Of a DNA stretch of 64,000 nt, positions 12,311-23,907 are shown piece after piece (position 1 is the first letter of the stretch; every line of letters starts with the position of its first letter). Below the pieces are notes generated by a model. That model was not told where the DNA came from, ran no database searches, and was given only the letters and a program-made list of their open reading frames with translations. The stretch covers positions 118,501-182,500 of the forward strand of contig JACEFZ010022401.1 in NCBI GenBank assembly GCA_014155875.1. The letters are read 5' to 3'. Made by a program: the position numbers and the translations under genes. The stretch is from Cepaea nemoralis (Eukaryota > Mollusca > Gastropoda > Stylommatophora > Helicidae).

Positions 12311-12935
12311 AAACTCATGTACTGAGACCTGGCCACTAAGACCGGGATAATCAACCTAAACAAAAGTTCGAACCATAAAGTCCCTGGCACAGGGCCTCGC
12401 CTTAGTGGACTAGACAAGGCCGAGCGGCTTCTATGTGGGACTAAGAGGCTAAAACAAATTTAAGAAACAAAAACAAAACAAATTTACGTGGAGTTGACTA
12501 CTCGAGCCATATTGTTAAGAATGAATCACAAAGAAAAGAAAAAGAATAAAAGAAATAGAAAAAAAAACAAAAAACAGTAGTAGACAGAAAGCTTTAGCAG
12601 AGTACGATCACGAGTAACAAAATGAACGTTGCGGCCAAATCTTTCGTCAGCACACAAACAACTTCCACATTGCTAAGAGTAGACTTCATGCCCTGGCATT
12701 GAACACAGGACCCCCCCCCCCCCTCCCCCATTGTTAAGTTAGCAAACTACCACTATCACAAGGTCTGGGTGTCTAGGTTGGTTGGCCCGTGTCTTACCAG
12801 GGCCCTTAAGTGAAGCAAAGAACAGTAAGATTGTAACCTATCATACATGTCTTACATGGCGACTAAGGAGGGTTGGCGTTAGCCCGGCTACCCTCTTACG
12901 GTAGAATAATTTAGCTGCAAAGCAGATAATTATAA
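12311..12935. other. No gene recognised
   Basis: AT-rich unique sequence with a C homopolymer at 12711-12722. A short piece, TTTCGTCAGCACACAAACAA (about 12643), recurs in variant form near 19816 and 24313 (CTTCGTCAG followed by ACAAACA), which may be another low-copy dispersed repeat. Confidence 0.45.
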
Positions 12936-13080
12936 ATACGTCTGTAGAGCGTTTGATAGTCGTGAGTTCAAATCTGCATCGAGGAGGAATTTTTAATTCA
13001 ACCTAGGCTCCCGGGACGGACCAACCTAACATGAGCCACAGGAAATGTCTTGAGAAGTATAGGCCGCCTATAATATACAA
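12936..13080 (+). repeat. SINE-C-like head
   Basis: TCGTGAGTTCAAATCTGCAT gives a B-box-like GTTCAAATC, followed by GAGGAGGAATTTTTAATTCA and CTAGGCTCCCGGGACGGACC. Similar to 7272-7345 and to the heads at 36365 and 45062. Confidence 0.5.
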
Positions 13081-13103
13081 ATATGGGTTTTGTAATATAT
13101 GTC

Positions 13104-13146
13104 CTTCACAGGATGTAGCAGTCAACCCCAGCATTTTGGCTGTTCG
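13104..13146 (-). repeat. SINE-A 3' end, inverted
   Basis: Reverse complement of the SINE-A terminus (TTCACAGGATGTAGCAGTCA, CCAGCATTTTGGCTGTTCG). It lies 14 bp ahead of a plus-strand SINE-A copy, so the two 3' ends form inverted arms of about 43 bp around a loop of about 155 bp. Confidence 0.8.
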
Positions 13147-13159
13147 CCAAACTCCGTGC

Positions 13160-13353
13160 CAAAGGTGTTACGGGCGCGATTCGTAATCCCGTATACTGGG
13201 TTCGAAATACAGCGGTGCTGGCTTTTTCGAAAAAGGTATAGGAGCCAGTCGTTCAGAAAGCAATGACAAACTACTGAACGTAAAACTTGCCCAAGAATCA
13301 CGAACAGCCAAAGTGCTGGGATTGACTGCTACGTCCTGTGAAGGGTATGCAAC
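13160..13353 (+). repeat. SINE-A copy 2
   Basis: Contains GGGTTCGAAATACAG (B-box-like), GAGCCAGTCGTTCAGAAAGC, ACTACTGAACGTAAAACTTG, CAGCCAAAGTGCTGGGATTG and CTGCTACGTCCTGTGAAGGG. Confidence 0.82.
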
Positions 13354-13499
13354 TAAATTTTAAATCATATGTCCAATGCGCCTGGGGGAGTGTAAAATGG
13401 TCCTTCAATTTTTGCTTTTACCACAAACGATTTGGCGTAGTTTGGTTGACTGGATATGTTCCATTGCACGATGAAAGACAGAAGCAGCTGAAGACTTGA

Positions 13500-13682
13500 G
13501 TTTTGAATCTTAAGTCCGGTGTCTTGACGAACACGATGTCTGAGACTCGAAGAGGGCTTGCATTCATTAGAGTGACGTTCGTGTGGAAATTCCCCGACCA
13601 CGCCTGCCTTATCATGCACCAATTCCCCACGGAATGGTTCAGATCCAGCCAATCTGTCCGTCTGCTCGTTTCCCACCAACTA
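13500..13682 (-). pseudogene. LINE-C RNase H fragment
   Basis: On the minus strand this reads GNEQTDRLAGSEPFRGELV then HDKAGVVGEFPHERH. It matches the end of the RNase H domain of LINE-C copies (GNERADKLAGSAP at about 38931; GNEQADRLAGNAP at about 25895). The conserved Asp of GNEQTD is present; nothing of the RT remains. Confidence 0.7.
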
Positions 13683-13689
13683 GCCAACA

Positions 13690-14499
13690 TAACAATTAAA
13701 AGATATTGTCACTCCTGCCAAGATTCGAACTGCCTAACCACTGCGTAATCACTGCTTAATCAGTGCGTAACCACTGCGTTACCCCAGCTGTCTTGTGTAC
13801 TTGGTTCTGTGTAATTATTGCTGCGTTGAGCTTCCTTCTCCTCTGAAAATGTTTAATATTTACTATTTAGTCGCACTAAAATCTCCGAACGCGAAGTGAT
13901 CAATCGGTAATTGCTCAAATATGCGAGACTCTTCGGTAAATGAATATTGACAAATCGGGTCTTATCTGACACGGAGATGGCATCAGCATAGTTTAAAACT
14001 AGGGTAATGTAGAGAAATAAAAATCATGGAAATATAATAGCGGTCGAATAATCTACTCGCACCAGACGACGGCGAACTAATAGGTGTCCTTCCGCGCAAA
14101 TACACGACAGGTCTAGGGATTCGCTTGCTTGGTAACGAGTACACAAAGTAGTTCTTGACTTAAGGGATTATTGCTGAGTTCAAGCTTTTGGATGTACTAC
14201 GTAAAAAGGTAAATGGTATTAGAAATTGATTGTAGAGTACCCAATTTTACACAATCGTATTTCCTATATTAGTCGTCAGCCGTTAGTAGCGGTTCCAACT
14301 TTATCACCAACGGTCACCCCATATTGCTCCGTTCCTGGACCGGTTAATATCACACGAAATGCTTCTTATTGTTCCATGTAAAAAGTAGAACAGACAGCAG
14401 TCCCGACATACTAACAGCACGCACAGACATGCATGCATAAGACCGCTGCCTGAATGCCAATATAACAATCTGCCACTAAAACTGCAGTCCATCTATATT
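13690..14499. other. No gene recognised
   Basis: AT-rich sequence. The only local pattern is a short run of ACTGCGTAATC/ACTGCGTAACC-type units at about 13738-13780. No domain, no tRNA and no shared repeat found. Confidence 0.45.
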
Positions 14500-15125
14500 A
14501 TTACCTGTCTGTCTAGCCACCTTTCTAACCTATTTACTTTTCTGTTTACCTGACTTATTACTTACTTATGAAATTAACTACTTGTCTGTTTGCATATCTA
14601 ACTGTACTCTAAGCATTCTTATTTACCAACAATCTGCATATATTTTACTATCAACTTATGTATCTGCCAGTCATCTACATAACAAGTATTCCGACCTACT
14701 TATCTGCCAACCATCAACATAACTTTTCATGTCGACATCCTTATCTAACCAACAATTTACATAATTTGTATAATCAAAATTCTTATCTACTAGCAATCTA
14801 CATAATTAATACTATCAACATATGCGTCTACCAACCATCTACATAACTAGTACTATCAATCTACTTAACTCCCAATAATCTACATAGCTTTAACTAACAC
14901 AATTATTAATCTCAACATTCTTTTCTTCCAACAATCTACATAACTTGTATAATCAACATGCATATCTACTAGCAATCTACATAACTAGTACTATCAATCC
15001 ACTTAACTCCCAACCATCTTCATAACTTTTGATTTCAACATTCTTAACATCAACATTCTTATTTACCAATAATCTACTTACATGGTATAATCAACATTCA
15101 TATCTACTAGCAATCTACATAACAG
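14500..15125. repeat. Degenerate tandem repeat, ATCTACATAAC theme
   Basis: Recurring CAATCTACATAACTAGTACT and ATCAACATTCTTATCTACTA with variable spacing of roughly 40-70 bp. An old, diverged minisatellite rather than coding sequence. Confidence 0.7.
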
Positions 15126-16020
15126 CTATTGTCAACAGTTTTACTGACCAAACATAGATTCTTGCTACGGGGCTGGAATTTCTGTTCTGTTTTGTTCTAT
15201 TTTTTTAAAGGGTTGAACAGAGTAACTGGATATATTAAAATTCCTGACGACCTTTCCATTGTTTCATCTATTTTTGACATTTCCTGCGTAACCTTTTGTA
15301 TTTATCCGCTTATGTTTCTTGTTGTTTCTTTAATTAATTTGCCAAATCTGATTTAATCACCATCTACACGTACGTTTCATTTCAAGAGAGAAAATAGACA
15401 ACTTTCATCCAATCAATGTATGTAATCAAGTTAACAATTTATTTCTTTGACAGAAAACAAAATGATAACACACGAAACACACATAAAAAAACTACAGTTT
15501 TTGTTCCACTCAATTTCCAACGCAAGTTTTTAATACATAACTTCAAAATGTCGTCACTTCTATAAACATTACTGAATATAATGGAACAAACACTACACCT
15601 TAATCTAATTCCCACGAAACAGTAATTCGTCATAATTATGGTTATTTGATTTTCGCGCAAGATTTTTGTGGGTATTTTTCGGTAATTCGTGGTTTCCATC
15701 GCTACAGCCCGCCAATGAAAATCCACAAGGGTCTGAAGAGAAACCCCATGGGTGGCGATGTTTGCGATGCCAAAGTGTCAATAATTATAATATGTCCCTG
15801 CAATGTTGCTGTTATTCTGCGTTTGAGGAGGGATATTTGCGCTCTTTTACAACCGAAAGATCTTGTGTTTAAGATATAAATGATTTATATAGCAATTAAA
15901 CTATGTATGTGCCAATTCTGAGGAGCGATTTGTTCGACACTACTACAAGAACAAGACTAAAAAAAGAAAAATTGTTGAATAGATCACAAGAAATTGTCTG
16001 TCGGTGTACAAATGAAAGAA
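15126..16020. other. No gene recognised
   Basis: AT-rich sequence with only short shadow ORFs. It leads into the GAA array; no domain or family repeat is recognised. Confidence 0.45.
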
Positions 16021-16164
16021 AAACTACCGCAAGAAGAAGAGGAAGACGGAGATTGAGGAGGAGAAAGAGGAGGAGGAAGGAAAGAAGAAGAAGAAGAAGA
16101 AGAAGAAGAAGAAGAAGAAGAAGAAGAAGAAGAAGAAGAAGAAGAAGAAGAGAAGAAGAAGAAG

Positions 16165-16210
<46 letters not shown>

Positions 16211-16257
16211 AGAAGAAGAAGAAGAAGAAGAAGAAGAAGAAGAAGAAGAAGAAGAAG

Positions 16258-16288
<31 letters not shown>
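16021..16288. repeat. Compound (GAA)n-(CAG)n-(GAA)n microsatellite
   Basis: GAA/AGG-rich start, pure GAA from about 16080, a CAG block of about 13 units at about 16167-16205, then pure GAA to 16288. Poly-Ser, poly-Ala, poly-Leu and poly-Glu ORFs here are frame readings of the array. Confidence 0.95.
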
Positions 16289-16833
16289 CAACTCATTTAT
16301 TCAGAAAATAAATTATGTACGAGTCCTAACTCACGTGATTGCGCCTATCTCCCTCTCGGCGTTGTATAGGAGGAATAGAAGTATAAGAACCAGAAGAAAT
16401 ACGAAGAAAAAGAAGGAGACGGGAATAAGCAAAAAGAAGAATGAAGTAAAATAAAGAATAAGAAGAATGAAGAGGGGGAAGAATGAAAACGAATAAATCG
16501 GAACTAGCGTGAAAATGCAAGAAGAAAGAGAAAGTGGGAGGACGTAAAAAGACGTAAATTGGAATATAATGGAGGTAGAAGAAAAACGGAAGAAGAGAGT
16601 ATAACGATAAAGGGGGGGGGGGGGGGGGGGGGGAACAAGAAAAGAGAACAAAGAAGGGAGGAAAATCTTCTTGAGGAAGAAAAATGATGAATAAAGAATT
16701 AATAAGAAAGGAGGAGAAAAATAGACAGAGGAAGAATAAATTAGGAGGAAGGCGAAGAAAGGATGAGGAAGAAGGAAGAAAGAGGAAGCGGAAAAAAATG
16801 ATAAAAAAGAGAAGAGAGAGAGAGAGAGAGACA

Positions 16834-16864
<31 letters not shown>

Positions 16865-16865
16865 G

Positions 16866-16920
<55 letters not shown>

Positions 16921-17160
16921 GTAGAATGGGGGGGGGGGGGGTGAGAAAAGAAGCCGTGGGGACAACAAAGAATATGGGGAAAAAGTTCCAGAAGGACGAA
17001 ACAACTATGATGAAGAAATAAGGGTGATGAAAGAAGACGGAGAAATAAGAAGGACGATGATGTAAGACGAAGGTAGAAAGACAAATGAGAACGAAGAGGG
17101 AAGAATCAAGAAGGAGAATGAAGAAAGAAGGATGGAAGATAAATAATGAACAAGTACGCA
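16289..17160. repeat. Purine-rich tract with G-run and (GA)n
   Basis: About 870 bp strongly biased to A and G on the plus strand. It contains a G homopolymer at about 16613-16633, GA repeats at about 16812-16920 and a second G-run at about 16928-16941. Long open frames result from base composition only. Confidence 0.85.
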
Positions 17161-17296
17161 TGCAGAATCAAGAAGACAACAGGGAAAACAACACAACTTG
17201 AAGTAGAGTCTCTACTGTGTAGTTACTGAACACAGCTAAACACATACACACATGCATGAGCACAAACACTTGTCATTTATCAGAGTCAGTGAGACG

Positions 17297-17918
17297 GCTA
17301 TATGTGATCTAAGATCTAGGACCTTAAACTATCTGTGATCTAAGATCTAGGACCTTAAACTATATGTGATCTAAGATCTAGGACCTTAAACTATCTGTGA
17401 TCTAAGATCTAGGACCTTAAACTATATGTGATCTAAGATCTAGGACCTTAAACTATATGTGATCTAAGATCTAGGACCTTAAACTATATGTGATCTAAGA
17501 TCTAGGACCTTAAACTATATGTGATCTAAGATCTAGGACCTTAAACTATATGTGATCTAAGATCTAGGACCTTAAACTATATGTGATCTAAGATCTAGGA
17601 CCTTAAACTATATGTGATCTAAGATCTAGGACCTTAAACTATATGTGATCTAAGATCTAGGACCTTAAACTATATGTGATCTAAGATCTAGGACCTTAAA
17701 CTATATGTGATCTAAGATCTAGGACCTTAAACTATATGTGATCTAAGATCTAGGACCTTAAACTATATGTGATCTAAGATCTAGGACCTTAAACTATATG
17801 TGATCTAAGATCTAGGACCTTAAACTATATGTGATCTAAGATCTAGGACCTTAAACTATATGTGATCTAAGATCTAGGACCTTAAACTATATGTGATCTA
17901 AGATCTAGGACCTTAAAC
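17297..17918. repeat. 31-bp satellite, about 20 nearly identical copies
   Basis: Unit: TATATGTGATCTAAGATCTA followed by GGACCTTAAAC (31 bp). The sequence is almost invariant; TATCTG replaces TATATG in alternate units only near the left edge. Each unit carries the palindrome AGATCT. There are no spacers. Confidence 0.97.
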
Positions 17919-18061
17919 ATCGTAGTTGTGTGTGGCATCTGTGTTATGAGGATATTGATATGTCATGTACAGAACGTCGCAATCCAGCCCAGCCTTTATT
18001 GACGGTTTGTTATTTTCTATGCAGTTAGGTTGTTTGCCATTTCTTTCTAAACGGCCGAGCT

Positions 18062-18094
18062 TGAAAATAAATAAATAAATAAATAAATAAATAA
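18062..18094. repeat. (AAAT)n microsatellite
   Basis: About eight AAAT units. Confidence 0.93.
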
Positions 18095-18296
18095 AAAAGT
18101 CCACAAGCAGAGCCAGCTTTGGGTCCTTGATGTGCTAGGACCGTCACATTTTGCGGTCCTGAAAGCACGGGGGAATAGGTGGCTAGTCCTTCCCTCTCTT
18201 AGCGAACAACGAGAACATGTTCTAACTCTAGTTGGAACGAGCTCATTATATCCCAGGCATAACCCCGTAATGCATGCTCACCCCACGCTACTATAG

Positions 18297-18588
18297 GGTG
18301 TATTTTTAATGACTGGGATTTTTGAAAATATTGCTGCTCCAAGTTTTGTATTCACCCTCTGTGAACTCATGCAACATAAAAAGTCAATACAAAACTTGGA
18401 ACGGCAATATTTTCAAAAACCACAGTTTTTTAATGTCTGTGCATTGTTGAAAAATATTGCCGGTCCAAGTTTTGTATTCACCCTCTGTAAAGTTCATGCA
18501 GCATAATATGTAAATACAAAACATGAACCGGCATTATTTTCAAACACTGCACAATCATTAAAAATACATCCTATACACCCTGTGCCGT
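18297..18588. mobile_element. Palindromic foldback MITE, two hairpins
   Basis: Outer inverted ends: AGGGTGTATTTTTAATGA at the left; at the right TCATTAAAAATACATCC then TATACACCCT (with a 9-bp offset). Inside are two successive hairpins made from the same arm: AAATATTGC..TCCAAGTTTTGTATT paired with AATACAAAACTTGGAACGGC (about 18324-18420), then AAATATTGCCGGTCCAAGTT paired with ACAAAACATGAACCGGCATT (about 18450-18540). No transposase, so non-autonomous. The superfamily is not resolved because the target duplication is unclear. Confidence 0.75.
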
Positions 18589-18600
18589 CTCCGTGACTAA

Positions 18601-18818
18601 GTGTTGCGGACACGATTCGTCAGCCAGCTGACCTGCGTTCGAAACACAACAGCAACCGATTTGGCAGCAGACCGTGCCGCGCTTGGTTTTAACGTGTTGA
18701 TATGGGAGTCAGTATTTCAGAAGGCATTGGCAAACTATTGAACGTAAACTTGCCAAGGCATCAACAACGGCAGTAAAATGCTGGTATTGACAGTGATGCC
18801 CTGTAATTAGGATATGTG
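18601..18818 (+). repeat. SINE-A copy 3
   Basis: GTGTTGCGGACACGATTCGT, GCGTTCGAAACAC (B-box-like), GATTTGGCAGCAGACC, TATTGAACGTAAACTTGCCA and a diverged CAGTGATGCCCTGTAA end. It starts about 12 bp after the palindromic MITE. Confidence 0.82.
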
Positions 18819-19662
18819 GAAAAAAAATATATACCCTGTAACATTGTAAAAAATAAAACAAAGGGATTTATTCCCAAGTCGACTGCGACTGACTTTGAAC
18901 CCTAAATGTCAGCATTGTGAAACTGTGATCACTACATCTACGCCACGGAGGATCGTGAATGGGGGTATTATTTTGCTTAAGCGTGTTTTGAAATGCAACG
19001 CCTATAATAAAGTTGTCGCCCAACGATCGGTTGCAGTCTTCACTGTCCTCATTTTGCTGTCTGCATCCTTGAAGGTTCCGCAGAAATAAATAGTTCGGCT
19101 AATGCCAGGGAGTCTGGGCAATTGTTCCCTACAATACATTACTACAAATGTCCGATAGAATTAACCCGTCAACCGTAACATTTACCCCAGCAATTTGTAA
19201 CTCTACCGCGCTACCAATTCTCCACGGACGTCTCCTGTAGGCAGACTTCGTTGGACCCGAGAGTCGATCTCGAGACATTAATGGCGCATTAATACACTCA
19301 GGGCCGACAGATGGAGCTATATGTGAGCAAATGTTCACATTGGCGTGATGAATTCACGCGCCTTGTGAACAGACTCGGGGCATGTCACAGGAATGGGGGA
19401 GAGGTGTAGGAGGCGATGGAGGGATATCGGTTGTGTAGTGGAGGAGAGGAGGCAATCTAAAGTGAGTAACGTTTCTGGTTATGTCTTGGAGATTGACAGT
19501 TCCAGATTGACATAAGTTGGCTTCACCTACAGCGGAGAGATAAAACTGGCGTTCGGGATGCCAGTTATCATTGCCTATTTGTTATCATGTGCCCACAAGT
19601 CTGTAGCGGATTGATTTTGCTGCACCCAGTCGAACAACTTAGCCTATGAATGTGTTGAGTTA
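18819..19662. other. No gene recognised
   Basis: Mixed sequence with GA-rich stretches at about 19385-19460. No family repeat or domain recognised. Confidence 0.45.
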
Positions 19663-19821
19663 GCTGCATACCCTTCACAGGATGTTGCAGTCAACCCAGG
19701 CAATTTTTGGCTGTTTGTGATTTCTTGGCAAAGTTATGTTCAGTAGTTTGTTGCTGCGTTATGACCATTGTATAAAAAGTAGAACAAAGCGGTCTGCTTT
19801 CAAATCGGCTAGTGCCTTCGT
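19663..19821 (-). repeat. SINE-A copy 4
   Basis: GCTGCATACCCTTCACAGGA, TGTTGCAGTCAACCCAGGCA, TTTGTGATTTCTTGGCAAAG and TTCAGTAGTTTGTTGC are the reverse complement of the SINE-A core. Confidence 0.8.
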
Positions 19822-19899
19822 CAGGACACAAACAAAACACACACTGAATATATTTTTAAAAAAAATAAATAAATAAGAGTGCCGAAATTAAATATAGAA

Positions 19900-20250
19900 C
19901 TTGGTTTGCTGTATGGCAGTGAATCTTGGAACGTCAGTGAATTAGGAAGATCTTAGAAGCAATAGAGATGTGGTTCCTGAGACGAATGTTGCGAATTCCT
20001 TGGACTGGCAGAATACCTAACAACAACTGTCTGAAAAAGGCTAATGAAACTAGAACATTATATACAACAATAAGAAAATGACAAACAGATTTCTTTGGTC
20101 GTGGTATGAGAAGAGAGGCACCGGAGGACATTGTAACAACAGATAAATCAATGAATAAACACGCAGACGCAAACAAAGAAACATAATGCTGGATGGATTG
20201 AGACGATTTCATGGAGGACCGATCATAATGATGATAATGATGATGACACA
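19900..20250 (+). pseudogene. LINE-D 3' fragment with ATG/ATA tail
   Basis: The C-terminal part of a LINE protein, reading LLYGSESW, then IEMWFLRRMLRIPWTGRIPN and, after breaks, RTLYTTIRK and FFGRGMRREAPED. This matches the minus-strand LINE-D at 63187-64000 (VEMWFLRKMQRIPWTARKTN; IREIRRRQSKFFG). Several stops and frameshifts. It ends at about 20222-20250 in a run of ATGATGATAATGATGATGAC, a typical 3' tail. Confidence 0.78.
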
Positions 20251-20429
20251 GCTACCAAAAATATACAAACGATATTTAGACTGATAGTGTCCAAATGTCA
20301 TCTGTGAGTGAATGCGGATTAAGAAAGTCAAAAACCGAGAGGATGATAATGATGATCTCAGATTTAAAATTAAGTCGCATCAGAAAAGGAGGCATTAGTA
20401 GAGGTAATAGTGGCATTAGTATTAATAAT

Positions 20430-20482
20430 ATGAGTAGTAGTAGTAGTAGTAGTCGTAGTAGTAGTAGTAGTAGCAGCAGCAT

Positions 20483-20532
<50 letters not shown>

Positions 20533-20534
20533 AC

Positions 20535-20580
<46 letters not shown>

Positions 20581-20612
20581 ACAGTAGTAGTAGTAGTAGT
20601 AGTAGTAGTAAC

Positions 20613-20659
<47 letters not shown>

Positions 20660-20669
20660 CAGCAGCAGC

Positions 20670-20735
<66 letters not shown>

Positions 20736-20786
20736 TATTGTAGTAGTAGTAACAGTAGTACTAGTAGTAGCAGTAATAAGAGTAAC

Positions 20787-20859
<73 letters not shown>

Positions 20860-20860
20860 T

Positions 20861-20938
<78 letters not shown>

Positions 20939-20939
20939 A
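20430..20939. repeat. (AGT)n microsatellite, about 510 bp
   Basis: AGT trinucleotide with scattered AGC, AAC, ATT and CGT variants. Ser-rich and Leu-rich ORFs over it are artefacts of the repeat. Confidence 0.96.
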
Positions 20940-21264
20940 ATTAGCAGCAGAACTAGTCGTAGCAACATCTCTTGTAAAGTAAAATAACCTAACAATTTAA
21001 CGCCTTGATGCATATTGGGTTATTCATTCATTCAGTAGCATGTCCTTTGCAGTACCTCGCTCCCATACCAACCTTCCGGAAAATCTCTCGATCATATACA
21101 ATATGTCCCGCGTCTGATACACCCATCTGGAGATCATCCGCCACATCCTGCACCCATCTCCTCTTTGCGTATTGGGTGCATGGTGCTAATGCCAATGCAT
21201 GGACCCGATGGGTTTGTGAACATCTGTTGTGATACCCTACGAGACACCCACCATCGTCATAGCC
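20940..21264. other. No gene recognised
   Basis: Non-repetitive spacer between the AGT array and the SINE-B copy. Short shadow ORFs only. Confidence 0.4.
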
Positions 21265-21450
21265 ATGCTGGTTGTGTACTGCGTTGGTAATGTCATGAAC
21301 ACGGTGGGGCGCGAGTTCGACGCCCGGGCTCGTCTCTTGCCAAAGCTAGGGACAGACTGATCCCTATTTACCCGTGCTCTCAGGCCTATAAAAGGTGATG
21401 GCGCTATCATAACGCAGGGAAATAGCAGGAAAATGTTTGGGAACAAATAA
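21265..21450 (+). repeat. SINE-B copy
   Basis: tRNA-like head: GCGTTGGTAATG, then GAGTTCGACGCCCGGGCTCG, which includes a B-box-like GTTCGACGC. The body contains GATGGCGCTATCATAACGCA and TAGCAGGAAAATGTTTGGGA, alignable with GATGTCCCTATCACAACATA and TAGCAGGAAATTGCATAGGG at about 12255-12300. pol III origin is inference. Confidence 0.6.
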
Positions 21451-21783
21451 ATTGTCCTATTCGCTACGGAGTTCGTGCTTTCTGCGGCGCTTTCGGCGGG
21501 TCGTCCTGCGGAAAGAATCAGAGCCAATTGGGATAAAACCCGGGTCAATTAAGTCTTTCCGGTGACTGCCGATTCCATCGACGATGAACTGTATTTTTCG
21601 TGGAGGACTTTTGTGTTGGCATTCTGGCGGCAGCATTATTCATAGTGTACATGTGCGGGCTGTTGGCTTGCTGAAACTCCTGTCTTTTCCACTTTTCACA
21701 TTGGACAGTGAGGAGCATTTTGTGTGATATTCGCTGGCACAGGAACGGAACATAATGAGGACGACCCGTTGCCATGAAGTTAG
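21451..21783. other. No gene recognised
   Basis: Unique sequence up to the tetranucleotide array. No domain recognised. Confidence 0.4.
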
Positions 21784-21797
21784 AACTAACTAACTAC

Positions 21798-21869
<72 letters not shown>

Positions 21870-21982
21870 TTAACTAACTAACTAACTAACTAATTAACTA
21901 ACTAACTAACTAACTAACTACCTAACTAACTAACTAACTAACTAACTAATTTACTAACTAACTAACTAACTAACTAACTAAA

Positions 21983-22014
<32 letters not shown>

Positions 22015-22107
22015 CACCCACCCACCCACCCACCCAACCAACCAACTAACTAACTAACTAACTAACTAACTACCCACCCAACTAACCAACCAACCAACCA
22101 ACCAACC

Positions 22108-22160
<53 letters not shown>

Positions 22161-22283
22161 CCCACTCACCCACCCACTCACCCAACCAACCAACCAACCA
22201 ACCAACCAACTAACTAATTAACTAAATAACTAACTACCCACCCACCCACCCACCCACCCACCCAACCAACCAACCAACCAACC

Positions 22284-22320
<37 letters not shown>

Positions 22321-22420
22321 CCCACCCAACCAAACAACCAACCCAACCAACTAACTAACTAACTAACTAACTAACTACCCACCCACCCACCCAACCAACC
22401 AACAAACCAAACAACCAACC

Positions 22421-22453
<33 letters not shown>

Positions 22454-22484
22454 CCCACCCACCCACCCAACCAACCAACCAACC

Positions 22485-22524
<40 letters not shown>

Positions 22525-22546
22525 CACTCACTGACTCACTAAATAG

Positions 22547-22579
<33 letters not shown>

Positions 22580-22612
22580 CACCCACCCACCCACCCGCAC
22601 ACCCAACCAACC

Positions 22613-22645
<33 letters not shown>

Positions 22646-22672
22646 CCCACCCACCCACCCAACCAACCAACC

Positions 22673-22709
<37 letters not shown>

Positions 22710-22732
22710 CCCACCTACCCACCCACCCAACC

Positions 22733-22775
<43 letters not shown>

Positions 22776-22922
22776 CACCCACCCACCCAACCACCCAACC
22801 ACCCAACCACCCAACCAACCAACCAAACAACCAATCAACCAACTAACTAACTAACTAAATAACTAACTAACTAACTAACTAAATAACTCACTCACTCACT
22901 CACTCACTGACTCACTATATAG

Positions 22923-22961
<39 letters not shown>

Positions 22962-23065
22962 CCCACCCACCCACCCAACCTACCCACCCACCCACCCAAC
23001 CAACCAACCAACTAACTACCCACCCACCCACCCACCCACCCACCCAACCAACCAACCAACCAACC

Positions 23066-23102
<37 letters not shown>

Positions 23103-23377
23103 CCCACCCACCCACCCACCCAACCAACCAACCAACCAACCAACCAACTAACTATTTCACTAACAAACTAACTAACTAACTAACTACCCACCCACCCACC
23201 CACCCACCCAACCAACCAACCACCCAACCAACCAACTAACCAACTAACTAACTAACTAACTAACTACCCACCCACCCACCCACCCAACCAACCAACCAAC
23301 CAACCAACTAACCAACTAACTAACTAACTAATTAACTAACTACCCATCCACCCACCCAACCAACCAACCAACCAACC

Positions 23378-23414
<37 letters not shown>

Positions 23415-23828
23415 CCCACCCACCCAACCAACCAACCAACCAACCAACTAACTAACTGACTAACTACCCAACCACCCACCCAACCAACCAACCAACTAAC
23501 CAACCAACTAACTAACTACCCACCCACCCAACCAACCTACCAACCAACCAACCAACTAACCAACCAACTAACTAACTAACTACCCACCCACCCACCCAAC
23601 CAACCAACCAACCAACCAACTAACTAACTAACTAACTATCCACCCACCCACCCAACCAACCAACCAACTAACTAACTAACTACCCACCCCACCCAACCAA
23701 CCAATCAACCAACTAACTAACTAACTAACTACCCACCCACCCACCCACCCACCCAACCAACCAACCAACTAACTAACGAACTAACTAACTAACTAACTAA
23801 CTCACTCACTCACTGACTCACTAAATAG

Positions 23829-23862
<34 letters not shown>

Positions 23863-23907
23863 CACTCACTCACTCACTCACTAACTAACTAACTAACTAA
23901 CTAACTA
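21784..23907. repeat. Higher-order (CTAA)n/(CCCA)n/(CCAA)n array, 2.1 kb
   Basis: Three tetranucleotides, each one substitution from the next, occur in blocks in a fixed order: CTAA, CCCA, CCAA, then CTAA again, with a block period of roughly 60-110 bp. G is almost absent from the plus strand. A marker block, CACTCACTGACTCACTAAAT followed by AGCTAACT, recurs with small changes near 22525, 22900 and 23810, showing larger-scale duplication. On the minus strand many blocks read GGGT four or more times, a G-quadruplex-type pattern. Confidence 0.95.

Noticed and set aside
16326..17161. Frames of about 250-276 codons on the minus strand
   Set aside because: Composition only: a purine-rich tract read as Ser/Leu/Phe-rich protein.
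17297..17918. Regular 31-bp direct repeats resembling a CRISPR array
   Set aside because: Units are contiguous with no variable spacers, there are no cas genes, and the surroundings are eukaryotic. It is a satellite.
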